DNA of 64,000 bases. It comes from Paenibacillus pedocola. Its GTDB lineage: Bacteria > Bacillota > Bacilli > Paenibacillales > Paenibacillaceae. The stretch covers positions 5,208,001-5,272,000 of the forward strand of contig NZ_CP134223.1 in assembly GCF_031599675.1 (NCBI RefSeq), read 5' to 3'. The notes beneath the pieces were generated by a model, which was not told the DNA's origin, did no database searches, and worked only from the letters and a program-made list of their open reading frames with translations. The position numbers were made by a program, and so were the translations under genes. How positions within the stretch are numbered: the stretch's first letter is position 1; the number at the start of each line of letters is the position of its first letter. Shown here piece by piece: positions 35,332-44,566 of this stretch.

Positions 35332-36059
35332 TGAACATTCTTAAATTCAATAATGAAGAAGATTTCACAGAAACCGGTGCGAACCTGATCGTCAGCCTGC
35401 TGCAGAGCAATCCCAAAGCCGTGCTCGGCCTGGCTACCGGAAGCTCTCCGGTCGGCGTATATGCCAGGCTCGTTGAAATGCACCGCAAAGGCATCGTCAG
35501 CTTTGCCAAAGCCTCATCTTATAACCTGGATGAATATGTTGGCTTGCCGGAGGATCATCCCCAGAGCTACCGCAGCTTCATGAACGGGCATTTGTTCAAT
35601 CATGTGGATATCGACCTTGCCCGTACCCATGTCCCTAACGGCAATGCACCCGATCTTACTGCCGAGTGTCTGGCCTATGACCAAATGCTGGAGGAGAACG
35701 GTCCGGTGGATCTGCAGATTCTCGGTATCGGCAGCAACGGCCATATCGGCTTCAATGAACCGGACGCCAGTCTAAGCAGCGGAACTCATGTGGTCGACCT
35801 GCTGGAAGAAACGCGGGAAGCCAATGCCCGCTTCTTCGACAAGCTGGATGATGTGCCCCGCCAGGCAGTGACAATGGGCATCGGAGGTATCCTCAAAGCG
35901 CGGCAGATTGTCCTGCTGGTGCGTGGTGAAGAGAAGGCCGAAGCGGTTAAAAATGCGCTGGAAGGTCCGATTACCACCCAATGCCCCGCCTCGCTGCTGC
36001 AGAGCCATCCCAATGTTGTCGTGCTGCTGGATAAAGGAGCTGCAAAATGGCTGAAATAA
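35331..36059 (+). CDS. nagB: Glucosamine-6-phosphate deaminase
   Basis: The 242-residue enzyme converts glucosamine 6-phosphate to fructose 6-phosphate and ammonia. Family motifs are GLATGSSPVGVYARL, YNLDEYVGLPEDHPQSYRSF (catalytic Asp in LDEY) and LGIGSNGHIGFNEP. The short Firmicute form, lacking the allosteric extension of the enterobacterial enzyme, fits this length. It is the middle gene of the operon and overlaps nagA by 13 bases. Confidence 0.95.
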   Translation: MNILKFNNEEDFTETGANLIVSLLQSNPKAVLGLATGSSPVGVYARLVEMHRKGIVSFAKASSYNLDEYVGLPEDHPQSYRSFMNGHLFNHVDIDLARTHVPNGNAPDLTAECLAYDQMLEENGPVDLQILGIGSNGHIGFNEPDASLSSGTHVVDLLEETREANARFFDKLDDVPRQAVTMGIGGILKARQIVLLVRGEEKAEAVKNALEGPITTQCPASLLQSHPNVVVLLDKGAAKWLK

Positions 36060-37234
36060 CCCCTTCCGGTGAGCTGCTCTACGGAAGAGTGCTGACTCCT
36101 TCCGGCCTGGTAGAACAGGGGGTGATCGCTGTCTCCAGCGGAGTGATCCAGTATGCAGGAGAAGCTGCCTGGCTGCCCGAGGCTTATGCCCAATGGCCGG
36201 CGGGATGTACAGAGAACAGCGGCCTGCTGATTCCCGGCTTTGTCGACGTACATGTGCATGGCGGAGCCGGTTACGATTTCATGTACAGTGACAGCGACTC
36301 CCTGGAGACGATTACCCGGTTTCACGCTTCGCAGGGAACCACTACGATGCTGGCTACGACCATGACCGCTGCCAAAGCGGATATTGACCGGGTGCTGGCC
36401 GAGGTGAATGCCTACCGGGCAGCTGAGATGCCTTATGCCCAGCTGGCCGGTGTGCATCTGGAAGGACCGTTTATTAGTCCGAAATGGCCGGGGGCACAGA
36501 ATCCCGGGCATATTGTACCTGCCAACATTGAATGGCTGGAAGCCTGGGAGCAGCAGTACCCGGGATTGATCCGCCAGGTTACCCTGGCACCGGAACGCGA
36601 AGGCGCGCTGGAGGCGATCTCCTGGCTGAGGAAGCACGGAATTACAGCCGCTCTGGGACATACCAACGCTACCTTCGAGGAAGTTACCGCTGCGGCGGAT
36701 GCCGGGCTGAACCAGGCTGTGCATATGTTCAATGCCATGACCCCGCTCCACCACCGCAAACCGGGAGCTGCCGGTGCCGTAATGTTCGACGAGCGGATCC
36801 GCGCTGAGGTCATTGCTGACGGCATTCATGTGCATCCGGCGGCAATCGGCATTGTCGCCCGGCTTAAGAAGAGTGCTAATCTGCTACTGATTACGGATGC
36901 GATGTCCGCAACCGGACTGGACGACGGAGAATATACGATTGGCGATCTGCCCGTGCTTGTTAAGGGCGGTGTTGCCACACTGAAGGATAATCCCGAGGCA
37001 CTGGCCGGAAGCACGCTCACGATGATCCGCGGCTTCCGCTTTCTTATTCAGGAAGTGGGCCTCAGCCTCGAAGAAGCTTCAAGAGCGGCCAGCCTTACAC
37101 CTGCCGTTTCCCTTGGCATGCAGCGGACCATCGGATCCCTGGAGGCCGGCAAACGCGGCGATATTCTGCTGCTGGATGAATCGCTGAACCTAAGCGGAGT
37201 ATGGATAAACGGCCGCAAAGTTGCTGATCGTTAA
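36047..37234 (+). CDS. nagA: N-acetylglucosamine-6-phosphate deacetylase
   Basis: The 395-residue amidohydrolase removes the acetyl group from N-acetylglucosamine 6-phosphate, supplying NagB. Metal and substrate motifs are DVHVHGGAGYDFM, HLEGPFISPKWPGAQNPGHI, GHTNATFEE, ADGIHVHP and LITDAMSATG (catalytic Asp). AAAGGAG precedes the ATG, which lies inside the end of nagB. Confidence 0.95.
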   Translation: MAEITPSGELLYGRVLTPSGLVEQGVIAVSSGVIQYAGEAAWLPEAYAQWPAGCTENSGLLIPGFVDVHVHGGAGYDFMYSDSDSLETITRFHASQGTTTMLATTMTAAKADIDRVLAEVNAYRAAEMPYAQLAGVHLEGPFISPKWPGAQNPGHIVPANIEWLEAWEQQYPGLIRQVTLAPEREGALEAISWLRKHGITAALGHTNATFEEVTAAADAGLNQAVHMFNAMTPLHHRKPGAAGAVMFDERIRAEVIADGIHVHPAAIGIVARLKKSANLLLITDAMSATGLDDGEYTIGDLPVLVKGGVATLKDNPEALAGSTLTMIRGFRFLIQEVGLSLEEASRAASLTPAVSLGMQRTIGSLEAGKRGDILLLDESLNLSGVWINGRKVADR

Positions 37235-37263
37235 CCGGCATAATGCCGCTTATAACCTAAGGA

Positions 37264-37292
37264 AGCAGCCATCACAGGATGGCTGCTTTTTA
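37264..37292 (+). terminator. Terminator of the RpiR-nagB-nagA operon
   Basis: AGCAGCCAT (37264-37272) pairs with ATGGCTGCT (37279-37287), followed by a T run. Confidence 0.9.
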
Positions 37293-37377
37293 TTGTGACG
37301 CAGGGCCGGCACGTAAAGAATAGCCCAAACCATTTCCAGGCATACTAGCCTAATCCATTCTTGCGCGGCTGCAGGCT

Positions 37378-38301
37378 TTAATACCCGCTGCGTGTAGGGA
37401 AAATACGTTCAACCATGGTGCCGAATTCCTTGGCAAAGCCTTTTAGCGGATGGCCTGCACGGAACTCTTGCGCATAATAATCGGCCCGTTCCACAAAGTC
37501 AGGATTAGCCGAAACGTAGACATTTTTGATGCCCGTATTTTGCTTTTTCACTACGGAAGCGATTCTATCCTTCATATCTGTAGTCAGGTCATTGTTATCC
37601 GTCATCTGATAGCTGTTATTTGGAGCGACACTGCGCGTGCCGATCCCGGTTCCCATACTATCATCGATATCCCGCTTCATACGGGTTCCATCGGTATAAT
37701 TGCTGCTGGACAGTACACCGTTTCCGCCGTTGCCCGGATAGGCTTCCGGATTCGCCGTTCCGGTACCTCCTACCGTCCCTGTCCCGGTATAGCTCTGCGG
37801 CACGCCAGTCATGGATCCGCCCATACCGGTCATGCCGGGAGTGCCGTTCACCGTTCCTCTTCGGCCAATTCCATTACCTGCATCCATTCCGTTACTCATC
37901 GGTCTGCCGGAGCCGGAAAGCAAGCCGGAGGTATTGTTCTGGAAGCCGTTTCCATTATTATAAGTACGAATTTTATTAGTGCCCAGAGTATTCGGCTTCC
38001 CGTTTGTTTCATCAAGCTTTACAGCAACATAAGCGCTTGTTCCGACGACCATTACATTTGCGGTGCTCACCTCCGGCATGTCGGCAACACGGTCAGCAAG
38101 CTCCTGACTTATCTCCATCTTGTCATAGGAATTATTATTCCGGACCGAATTCACCTGAATCCGTCCGTCATGCGTTCCCCGTACACTGTTCGGTTGCACA
38201 TCCGTGCTGTTTGCCGAATTGTTGGTTCCGCAGCCTGTAAGGCTTACTATCCCCAGGAGCAGCGCGGCTGTGACTGACGTGCTAAGCTTTGATCGCAACA
38301 T
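37378..38301 (-). CDS. YhcN/YlaJ-family sporulation lipoprotein
   Basis: The 307-residue precursor starts at ATG 38301, eight bases after GGAGG, although the frame is open 61 codons further. A lipoprotein signal (LLLGIVSLTGCGTNN) is followed by a YhcN/YlaJ domain. That domain is split by a long Gly/Asn/Thr-rich insertion (about residues 115-210) and resumes with MKDRIASVVKKQNTGIKNVYVSANPDF. Relatives are made in the forespore and sit in the spore inner membrane, where some affect germination. Confidence 0.85.
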   Translation of the reverse strand: MLRSKLSTSVTAALLLGIVSLTGCGTNNSANSTDVQPNSVRGTHDGRIQVNSVRNNNSYDKMEISQELADRVADMPEVSTANVMVVGTSAYVAVKLDETNGKPNTLGTNKIRTYNNGNGFQNNTSGLLSGSGRPMSNGMDAGNGIGRRGTVNGTPGMTGMGGSMTGVPQSYTGTGTVGGTGTANPEAYPGNGGNGVLSSSNYTDGTRMKRDIDDSMGTGIGTRSVAPNNSYQMTDNNDLTTDMKDRIASVVKKQNTGIKNVYVSANPDFVERADYYAQEFRAGHPLKGFAKEFGTMVERIFPTRSGY

Positions 38302-38482
38302 GAATTCATCCTCCATCTCTAGACTGTGATGTGCAGCGTAACAAGGTTTAGCATAGCCTGCAGCAGACCGGGCTATCCTGAAAGGATTTGGCACATGCTC
38401 CGGTTCACTGTCACGCGCGGAGAAAGATTCGCGTATCCTATAGACAGTAGGGCTCCGCAAGGTGAACTCAGGAGGGGTGAGC

Positions 38483-39553
38483 ATGAAGGTTCTATTTACG
38501 TTTTATGTACCCAGCGGCGGGGTGGAGACCCTGAACACGCTGCGGTGTGAGAGTCTGCAGCGCGAGGGCATTGAGTGCCACGTTCTGTACCTCATGCCGG
38601 GTTCCTCAAACCAAAACCAGCCGAACTATCCCGTATACATCGCTTCAGGGGATGAAGAAATCCGCACACTGCTTGAAAAAGAGCATTTCGACGCTATTAT
38701 TGTAACCTCCGATTACTTATTGATGGAACGCCTGCGCCTGCTGGGCTATGACGGTCTTCTGATATACGAATCCCAGGGACTCGGAAGACGCAGTGATGCG
38801 AAGGATATGATTATGGATGCCGTTCCTTATCTGCGTTCTTATTGTAATGCCGTACTGATTCCGCCTACTGATCATCTGCTGGAACTATTCATCTCTATCT
38901 GCCCCTGGCTGCAGCGTTATATCATTCCTAACATTGTCGATGTCCAGTCCTTCAGGTTCCGTCCCGGCGAACCGCCGTGCGACCCGGTAATCGCCTGGGT
39001 AGGACGCCTGGAAACCAACAAGAACTGGAGTGAATATCTGAAGATTGCCCATCAGATCCGCCGCCACAAACCTAATCTGCATCTCTGGATGTTCCATGAT
39101 CCTGGTCTTGCCAGCGAGGAACAGAAGCAGCTGTTTCATGAAGAATTGCATGCCTTGGGACTGAACGACCGGCTTGTAGTGTTCACCAATATTCCCAACC
39201 ATGTTATGCCCCTTTATTATTCTTCTATTGCCAGCTCCGGCGGTTTCCTGCTGTCAACGTCGATCACAGAGGGATTCGGTTATGCTGTTGCGGAAGCCGT
39301 CTGCTGTACCTGCCCCGTACTTAGCACCGACTCCGACGGTGTCCGGTCCTTTATCGTCCATAATTATTCGGGCAAGTTTTATCCGCTGGGCAATGTTGAG
39401 GCCGCTGTCACTGAAGGTCTGGAGCTCATGAATAATCTGGAGCTGCGCAGCAGCATCCAGAGCCAGGGCAGAATGCATATGGTCTCACGTTTCGGCTCTG
39501 AGCGTTATGCCCAATCCTTCCGCGAAATGCTGAATTCTTTCTCTATTTTTTAA
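38483..39553 (+). CDS. GT4-family glycosyltransferase
   Basis: The 356-residue protein has a GT-B fold. The C-terminal half carries the nucleotide-sugar motif GFGYAVAEAVCC and begins PVIAWVGRLETNKNWSEYL. The N-terminal part (LFTFYVPSGGVETLNTLRCE) is of the CgeB/spore-glycan type. AGGAGGGG precedes the ATG at 38483. A CGTATCCTA at 38432-38440, one mismatch from the sigma K -10, lies about 45 bases upstream and would suit mother-cell expression. It converges on the leftward glycan cluster. Confidence 0.85.
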   Translation: MKVLFTFYVPSGGVETLNTLRCESLQREGIECHVLYLMPGSSNQNQPNYPVYIASGDEEIRTLLEKEHFDAIIVTSDYLLMERLRLLGYDGLLIYESQGLGRRSDAKDMIMDAVPYLRSYCNAVLIPPTDHLLELFISICPWLQRYIIPNIVDVQSFRFRPGEPPCDPVIAWVGRLETNKNWSEYLKIAHQIRRHKPNLHLWMFHDPGLASEEQKQLFHEELHALGLNDRLVVFTNIPNHVMPLYYSSIASSGGFLLSTSITEGFGYAVAEAVCCTCPVLSTDSDGVRSFIVHNYSGKFYPLGNVEAAVTEGLELMNNLELRSSIQSQGRMHMVSRFGSERYAQSFREMLNSFSIF

Positions 39554-39568
39554 TCCTTATCAGCAAAA

Positions 39569-39622
39569 AAGCCTTCAAGCCTGCCGGATCACGCATTTCC
39601 GGGGGTTGAAGGTTCTTTTTTG
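39569..39622. terminator. Bidirectional terminator between convergent glycosyltransferase genes
   Basis: CCTTCAA (39572-39578) pairs with TTGAAGG (39606-39612), with further inner GC pairing and T or A runs on both sides. Confidence 0.8.
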
Positions 39623-39640
39623 GCACGCGGCAGGCCGGGT

Positions 39641-40684
39641 TCATCCTTGCTTCGAGACCATCTCAAACAGCTCAGACTGGAAAATCTGCACGCTTCTCTC
39701 CCAGGTGAACTGTAGTGAATCGCTCTCCCCTTTGCGGGCAATTCGTTCGCGCAGCTCCTTGTCACGGACTAATGAAATAATATCCTGGCCAAGCCTGTTC
39801 TCGTGCCGGTAGGACATCAGACAGTTATGGCCGTGCCTGCAGTACTCCATATTGCCTCCTGAATAGACCGTAACCAGCGCTGCCCCGCAGCGCATCGCCT
39901 CAAGACCGGGCAGGGAGCCGGAATCGAAGGTGCTGGAGCTGACAAAAATGTCGCTTTCATTATAGTGATAGCTCAGTTCCGTATCATTAGAAGGCGTGCG
40001 CAAATGGTAACGGTGATCATTCAGCATCATCTTCAATGCAGCTGACTCAGCATATTCACCCGGAGGAGTAATCAGATAAATTTCCACCTCGGGATGCAGT
40101 TCCTTGACCCTATTAAGCTGCTCCAGAAGATATTCCTGCTCCCGGTGGCCCGAGAATCCGCCTTCCGGCTTGCGCAGGATTGCGGATACGACAAGGCTTT
40201 TGCCCGCTGCCTCGCGCATATGCATATTCGTGAAGTCAGCGTTTACGCCAACCGGTACAATTCTCCCTTTGATGCCATGGTTGAGCCGGACGACTTCCTG
40301 CTGCCAGCGTGACAGCACCATCAGATTGCGGGTAATGCTGTAGGAAGCAAAAGACTGGTTATTATGAGGCAGAAAGGTTGGTTCATAGCAAAGCGCAAGC
40401 CTGATATGCAGCCCCTTCCCTTGCTCGCTCGCCCTATGGGCTACAGGCACAGTAGTATAGTAATTCGAGATGATGACATCACTGAAGGGAAAATCATCCT
40501 CTGACAGTTTTTCGATCTCCCGCCCGAATTCTACCCTGCATTTCATCTCATACTCCACATTGCCTCCGCTGGGCATAAGGATCACCACTTCATGGCCGAT
40601 GTCGCTCAGGCGGTTGGCTAATTCTGCCAGCATCCGCTGCGCGCCTCCCCTGGACAACGTCAGAATCGGGAATGTCAGCCTCAT
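39641..40684 (-). CDS. GT4-family glycosyltransferase
   Basis: The 347-residue GT-B enzyme starts MRLTFPILTLSRGGAQRMLA, a glycine-rich acceptor-side loop, and has the donor motif DSGSLPGLEAMRCGAALVTV. It is the last gene of the leftward glycan operon; its ATG overlaps the stop of the GT2 gene as ATGA. It likely adds one of the later sugars of the repeat unit. Confidence 0.9.
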   Translation of the reverse strand: MRLTFPILTLSRGGAQRMLAELANRLSDIGHEVVILMPSGGNVEYEMKCRVEFGREIEKLSEDDFPFSDVIISNYYTTVPVAHRASEQGKGLHIRLALCYEPTFLPHNNQSFASYSITRNLMVLSRWQQEVVRLNHGIKGRIVPVGVNADFTNMHMREAAGKSLVVSAILRKPEGGFSGHREQEYLLEQLNRVKELHPEVEIYLITPPGEYAESAALKMMLNDHRYHLRTPSNDTELSYHYNESDIFVSSSTFDSGSLPGLEAMRCGAALVTVYSGGNMEYCRHGHNCLMSYRHENRLGQDIISLVRDKELRERIARKGESDSLQFTWERSVQIFQSELFEMVSKQG

Positions 40685-41403
40685 TGCCCTCTCTCCTTTC
40701 TCAGCAGCCGGGCGAGAACCCCGTTGTGCCTTGCCTGTACGACTTCAATCTCCCGGGTTTGCGCTTCGTTGTGAATGACAGAACCCATCTCCTTGTGGAT
40801 ACGGTAATCCAGCAGCGGCTCCTCGATATAAGACCATTCGTAGTGCGGCAGAATACGCAGCCACAGGTCGTAATCCTGGGTATACAGGAACCTCTCATTA
40901 AACAGCCCTACTTTGCGGAAAATATCCATATCGAGCAGAACAGAGCTGCCGTTAACCGGACAGCCCTTCATCATTGTCGCGATCATTTCGCTCCGGCCGG
41001 TTATCAGGACACGAACCACCTCGGAGACCCGTTCCCCGTGTTCATTAATGTAGTAATAAGCCGTATGATTAAAAGAGGTGCCCGTCTGCGCGAGGGTTAT
41101 CATCTGCCGCTCTATTTTATCCGGGTGAAACAGGTCATCCGCGCTTAACCAGGCAAAATAAGCTCCGCTGGCAGCCTGTATTCCCCGGTTGAGCGCCGAG
41201 GCCGTGCCGCCGTTAGTCTTACGTATATATACAATTTTGTCCATGAACGGAGCAAGCTTCTCGGCATGCAGGGTTGAACCGTCATCCACCACAATGAGCT
41301 CAATATCCGGATAAGTCTGGGCAAGCACGCTTTCCACCGCAAGATGAACATAAGGACAATTATAAAACGGGATGACCACCGAAACCTTGGATTGCTGATT
41401 CAT
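40681..41403 (-). CDS. GT2-family glycosyltransferase
   Basis: The 240-residue GT-A enzyme has VSVVIPFYNCPYVHLAVESV, the VVDDGST donor motif and the metal-binding WLSADD. The catalytic segment is LYTQDYDLWLRIL. AAGGAGGTGA precedes the ATG at 41403; the open frame extends 37 codons upstream without a better start. It is a close paralogue of the GT2 encoded at 42040-42765. Confidence 0.9.
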   Translation of the reverse strand: MNQQSKVSVVIPFYNCPYVHLAVESVLAQTYPDIELIVVDDGSTLHAEKLAPFMDKIVYIRKTNGGTASALNRGIQAASGAYFAWLSADDLFHPDKIERQMITLAQTGTSFNHTAYYYINEHGERVSEVVRVLITGRSEMIATMMKGCPVNGSSVLLDMDIFRKVGLFNERFLYTQDYDLWLRILPHYEWSYIEEPLLDYRIHKEMGSVIHNEAQTREIEVVQARHNGVLARLLRKERGQ

Positions 41404-41431
41404 GCGCTCACCTCCTTCCCGAATTCGTAGG

Positions 41432-42007
41432 CTAGACTGTTTTGCAGGCGAGTAAAGCATCCAGCGGCGGGTGGTCTGGCCCGAACGCTTCCCTGAAGGC
41501 CGGATTCTCAGCATGGTGAAACCCTTTAAGCACCGTAACTGAATAACCCAGCCCGAGAAAATCCTCCGGCTCCCAGCCGCTCCAGTGCCTCTGATAATAC
41601 TCGCCCTGCAAATGAAAGTGATCCGTTCCTTCCTGCGGAAAAAAGCCGCGCGGTGTAAACACTACTACACGGTTAGAGGCAATAATCTCTGCTTTTCTCA
41701 GAAGCTCCATACCTTCAGCCATGGTGAAATGCTCCAGGGAATCTATCAGTGTAACCGCCGAAAAGGTTCCCGGCAGAAACAGCTTATCAATATGGCCGGC
41801 ATCCGCGTGAAGCGGAATAATATGCGGTGATTTGTATTTGCGGTGCAGCAGATAAGGTCTGTGAATGTCCAGGCCAATTACCAGAGCAGCCTCATAACGT
41901 TCAAGCAGTGTACCTGTGCCGCTGCCGATATCCAGAATACTCTCGCAGAATTTCAGCTGCTCCAGCAGAACCGGCAGGAAGTCATACACTTGAATTTCCC
42001 GGTACAT
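41432..42007 (-). CDS. Class I SAM-dependent methyltransferase
   Basis: The 191-residue protein has the SAM-binding motif ILDIGSGTGTLLERYEAALV and the acidic ALVIGLDIHR strand end, then VTLIDSLEHFTMAEGMELL. Lying between two GT2 genes, it probably methylates a sugar or caps the chain. GGAGGAG precedes the ATG. Confidence 0.85.
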   Translation of the reverse strand: MYREIQVYDFLPVLLEQLKFCESILDIGSGTGTLLERYEAALVIGLDIHRPYLLHRKYKSPHIIPLHADAGHIDKLFLPGTFSAVTLIDSLEHFTMAEGMELLRKAEIIASNRVVVFTPRGFFPQEGTDHFHLQGEYYQRHWSGWEPEDFLGLGYSVTVLKGFHHAENPAFREAFGPDHPPLDALLACKTV

Positions 42008-42039
42008 AGGCTCTCCTCCCCCAAATGATATTCATGTGC

Positions 42040-42765
42040 TCATCCGCCCATAGAAGCGATTAGTCCGCGCAGCATTCCCTGATAGCGGCTGTTCGTCGCA
42101 GCGGCTTCCGCCATAATGACGTCATAATGCTTGAGTGTGCCCATTCCGCTATGCCGCCGGTAGGCTGTTAAGGACTGGTTCAGCATGACTGGCGGGTAAC
42201 CATTAAGAATCGCCCGGAACCACAAATCATAGTCATGCGTGTAGGGCAGTGACTCATTAAATAAGCCGATAGCTCCGAACAGTTCACGCTTGAACATTAC
42301 CGTACAGCCGTTAATGGGATTGCCTTGCAGGAAGCAGCGTAAAAATTCCAGCTGGTCCGGAAATACAAGTGAAGCGTTCATATCGGTCAATTGCGATTCC
42401 CCGTTAATATAATTGAAGTTCGTATACGAAATCAGGAGCCCGTTTTGTTCCATAAACTTGACCTGATTGTTGATCTTGTCATGGTAGAACATATCATCCG
42501 AGCTAAGCCAGGCAACATAATCCCCCGTAGCATGGATAATCCCGTGATTGAGGGCAGAAGCTGTTCCCCCGTTGGCTTTGCCCAGGTAATGAATATGGTT
42601 CAGATAAGGAGCAATCCGGTCCGCATGAGCCGTAGATCCGTCATCGACTACGATGATCTCATAAGGCTGCCAGGATTGGGATAAGGCGCTTTGCAGCGCC
42701 TGTTCGATATAGGGGCAATTATAAAATGGAATAATAACCGAGACCTTCGGATAATTCATGTTCAT
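42040..42765 (-). CDS. GT2-family glycosyltransferase
   Basis: The 241-residue GT-A enzyme shares the layout and many residues of its neighbour (VSVIIPFYNCPYIEQALQSA, VVDDGST, WLSSDD, YTHDYDLWFRAIL), so the two genes probably arose by duplication. Its ATG overlaps the stop of the epimerase gene (ATGA). Confidence 0.9.
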   Translation of the reverse strand: MNMNYPKVSVIIPFYNCPYIEQALQSALSQSWQPYEIIVVDDGSTAHADRIAPYLNHIHYLGKANGGTASALNHGIIHATGDYVAWLSSDDMFYHDKINNQVKFMEQNGLLISYTNFNYINGESQLTDMNASLVFPDQLEFLRCFLQGNPINGCTVMFKRELFGAIGLFNESLPYTHDYDLWFRAILNGYPPVMLNQSLTAYRRHSGMGTLKHYDVIMAEAAATNSRYQGMLRGLIASMGG

Positions 42766-43730
42766 GACAAACTTCCTCCCCTGCCGGAACGGTAATAGTC
42801 AACAATATCCTGTATGGAATGCTCAAGGCTGATTTCCGGTTTCCAGCCAAGGATAGCGGCGTTCTTTTCCGGTCCGTCAGCAGCATCCGGCTCACCGGAG
42901 CCTGCCGGCTTCACCGTCTGCTCTTCCCCAGTATCCGCCCCCCAGTCCATTAAGACTGGTGCCTCCGCATGGGCCAGCAGCTTCCCGGCAATATCCCCCA
43001 GACTCCGCTGAGTTCCCGAATCAATACGGTAGACGGTTCCGGCCTTGCCCTGACGCAGAATGTAGTCGTAAGCCCGCACGGCGTCACGCACATCCAAAAA
43101 GTCCCGCAGCACATGCCTTGAAGAGAGCTTGAACGTCTGCGGCTCTGTATTCCTTCCTGCCGCAGCTTCTTCACTGCGCACAATATGCTGCGCGAGCAAA
43201 GAACAGAAGCCGGTCGAAGGGCCGGGGCCGATCAGGTTGCAGGGCTCTGCCAGCAGCACGGGCTGTTTGAACAGCGTCCCCCAGGCCAGTGACACCAGCT
43301 CCTCCAGTGTTTTGCTGAAGCTGTACGGATGGGGCGGCCCGTCGGCCGTTCCGGGTCTGTATTTGAGCCTGGAGCCGGCCACCAGAATCCGGCCTGCCGG
43401 CCGGGCACGCAGGGCTTCAAGCAAATACAGGGTAGCCATTACATTGGTCTCCATATAGAGCAGCGGATCCCGCCAGGATTCCGGAACGGAGTTCTTGCCC
43501 GCCAGGTGCAGCACCTCGTCCGGCGCCGCTTCAGCAATCATAGCGGCAACAGCCTTCCGGTCGCTGAGGTCGCATTCCTGCACCCTGACACCCTCCGGGA
43601 AGCCCGCGGATAAGGCGGCCGGACGGCGTACCACCGCCGTAACCTCCGCTCCTGCTGCATGGAAATAAGCTACAGCATGCCGTCCGGTAAAGCCGGCGGC
43701 TCCGGTAATCAGCAGCCTCCGCCCCTTCAT
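42762..43730 (-). CDS. NAD-dependent sugar epimerase/dehydratase (extended SDR)
   Basis: The 322-residue protein has the Rossmann motif LLITGAAGFTGRHAVAYF and the SDR YSFSK catalytic Tyr-Lys (PYSFSKTLEELV). It resembles GDP-6-deoxy-D-lyxo-4-hexulose reductases and GDP-mannose 4,6-dehydratases. I use the ATG at 43730, which overlaps the preceding stop as ATGA; an in-frame ATG at 43757 with a tight GGAG is possible. It should make or reduce a nucleotide sugar for the cluster; the substrate is not determinable. Confidence 0.82.
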   Translation of the reverse strand: MKGRRLLITGAAGFTGRHAVAYFHAAGAEVTAVVRRPAALSAGFPEGVRVQECDLSDRKAVAAMIAEAAPDEVLHLAGKNSVPESWRDPLLYMETNVMATLYLLEALRARPAGRILVAGSRLKYRPGTADGPPHPYSFSKTLEELVSLAWGTLFKQPVLLAEPCNLIGPGPSTGFCSLLAQHIVRSEEAAAGRNTEPQTFKLSSRHVLRDFLDVRDAVRAYDYILRQGKAGTVYRIDSGTQRSLGDIAGKLLAHAEAPVLMDWGADTGEEQTVKPAGSGEPDAADGPEKNAAILGWKPEISLEHSIQDIVDYYRSGRGGSLS

Positions 43731-44566
43731 GTGGACATCGCTGACTGGTTCATCCACTCCGCCAGCTCTGAGAGCATTACCGGATAGGAAGGAAGCTCAA
43801 AATGAACATCGTTTCTCGTACTTACAAGTGTACGATCCTGAACATGAACAGAATCCGGCATAATCTCGACATCCTGTTTGTGGAATGCATGCTGCATATG
43901 AAGCAGCAGCTCGTATTTGCTAAGCGGTTCGGGGTGAGCCAGATGTATCAGGCCGGACACCTCCGAATCCAGCATCTTGTCAACTGCTTTGGCCAGCTCC
44001 AGCGTGGTCACTCCATTCCACATGACCCGCTCATAACCGGAGACCGGACCTTTCTGAGCCAGGAACCATTCCATCAGCCCGATGCCGCCCTTGCGGATCT
44101 CCGGACCGATGATGGAGGTGCGGATCGTCAGATGGCCGGGTGCTCTGACTTCACCCAGACTTTTGGTAATGGCATAGACGGAAGTGCCGTCGGCCGTATC
44201 CTCTTCCGTATAACCGCCGCGTGTTCCTTCGAACACGCAGTCGGTGCTGATATGAATCAGCCGGGCATGCACGGCATCCGCAACCCGGCGCAGCCGGTGA
44301 GGCAGAAAACCATTCACATGATAAGCGCCGATCCGGTCACGTTCGGCAAATTGATTAAGGACCCCGAGTGCATTGATAATGCAATGAGGGGAGACCATTT
44401 CGACCAGTTTCTCTACACCGGCAATATCGTCGGCATCCACATACAGCCCGCCAAGATCGCTCTTATCCCGGGTTGTATGGAAGACGTGATGTTTGCCCTG
44501 GCGGCGAAAGTACGCCGCCAGCATATGACCCGCCATACCGTTTCCGCCGAGGATAAGCAGCTTCAC
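43727..44566 (-). CDS. RmlD-like nucleotide-sugar reductase
   Basis: The 279-residue SDR starts with the NAD(P) motif LLILGGNGMAGHMLA and has HISTDCVFEGTRG and the VYAITKSLGE Tyr-Lys pair. It lies between the FnlA-like and SDR genes. In UDP-L-FucNAc pathways the second step uses a longer enzyme with a C-terminal cupin (CapF/WbjC). A short RmlD-like reductase in this position is known from UDP-L-QuiNAc pathways (WbvR). The start is a GTG overlapping the FnlA-like stop, with GGGGAGGG upstream. Confidence 0.85.
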   Translation of the reverse strand: MKLLILGGNGMAGHMLAAYFRRQGKHHVFHTTRDKSDLGGLYVDADDIAGVEKLVEMVSPHCIINALGVLNQFAERDRIGAYHVNGFLPHRLRRVADAVHARLIHISTDCVFEGTRGGYTEEDTADGTSVYAITKSLGEVRAPGHLTIRTSIIGPEIRKGGIGLMEWFLAQKGPVSGYERVMWNGVTTLELAKAVDKMLDSEVSGLIHLAHPEPLSKYELLLHMQHAFHKQDVEIMPDSVHVQDRTLVSTRNDVHFELPSYPVMLSELAEWMNQSAMST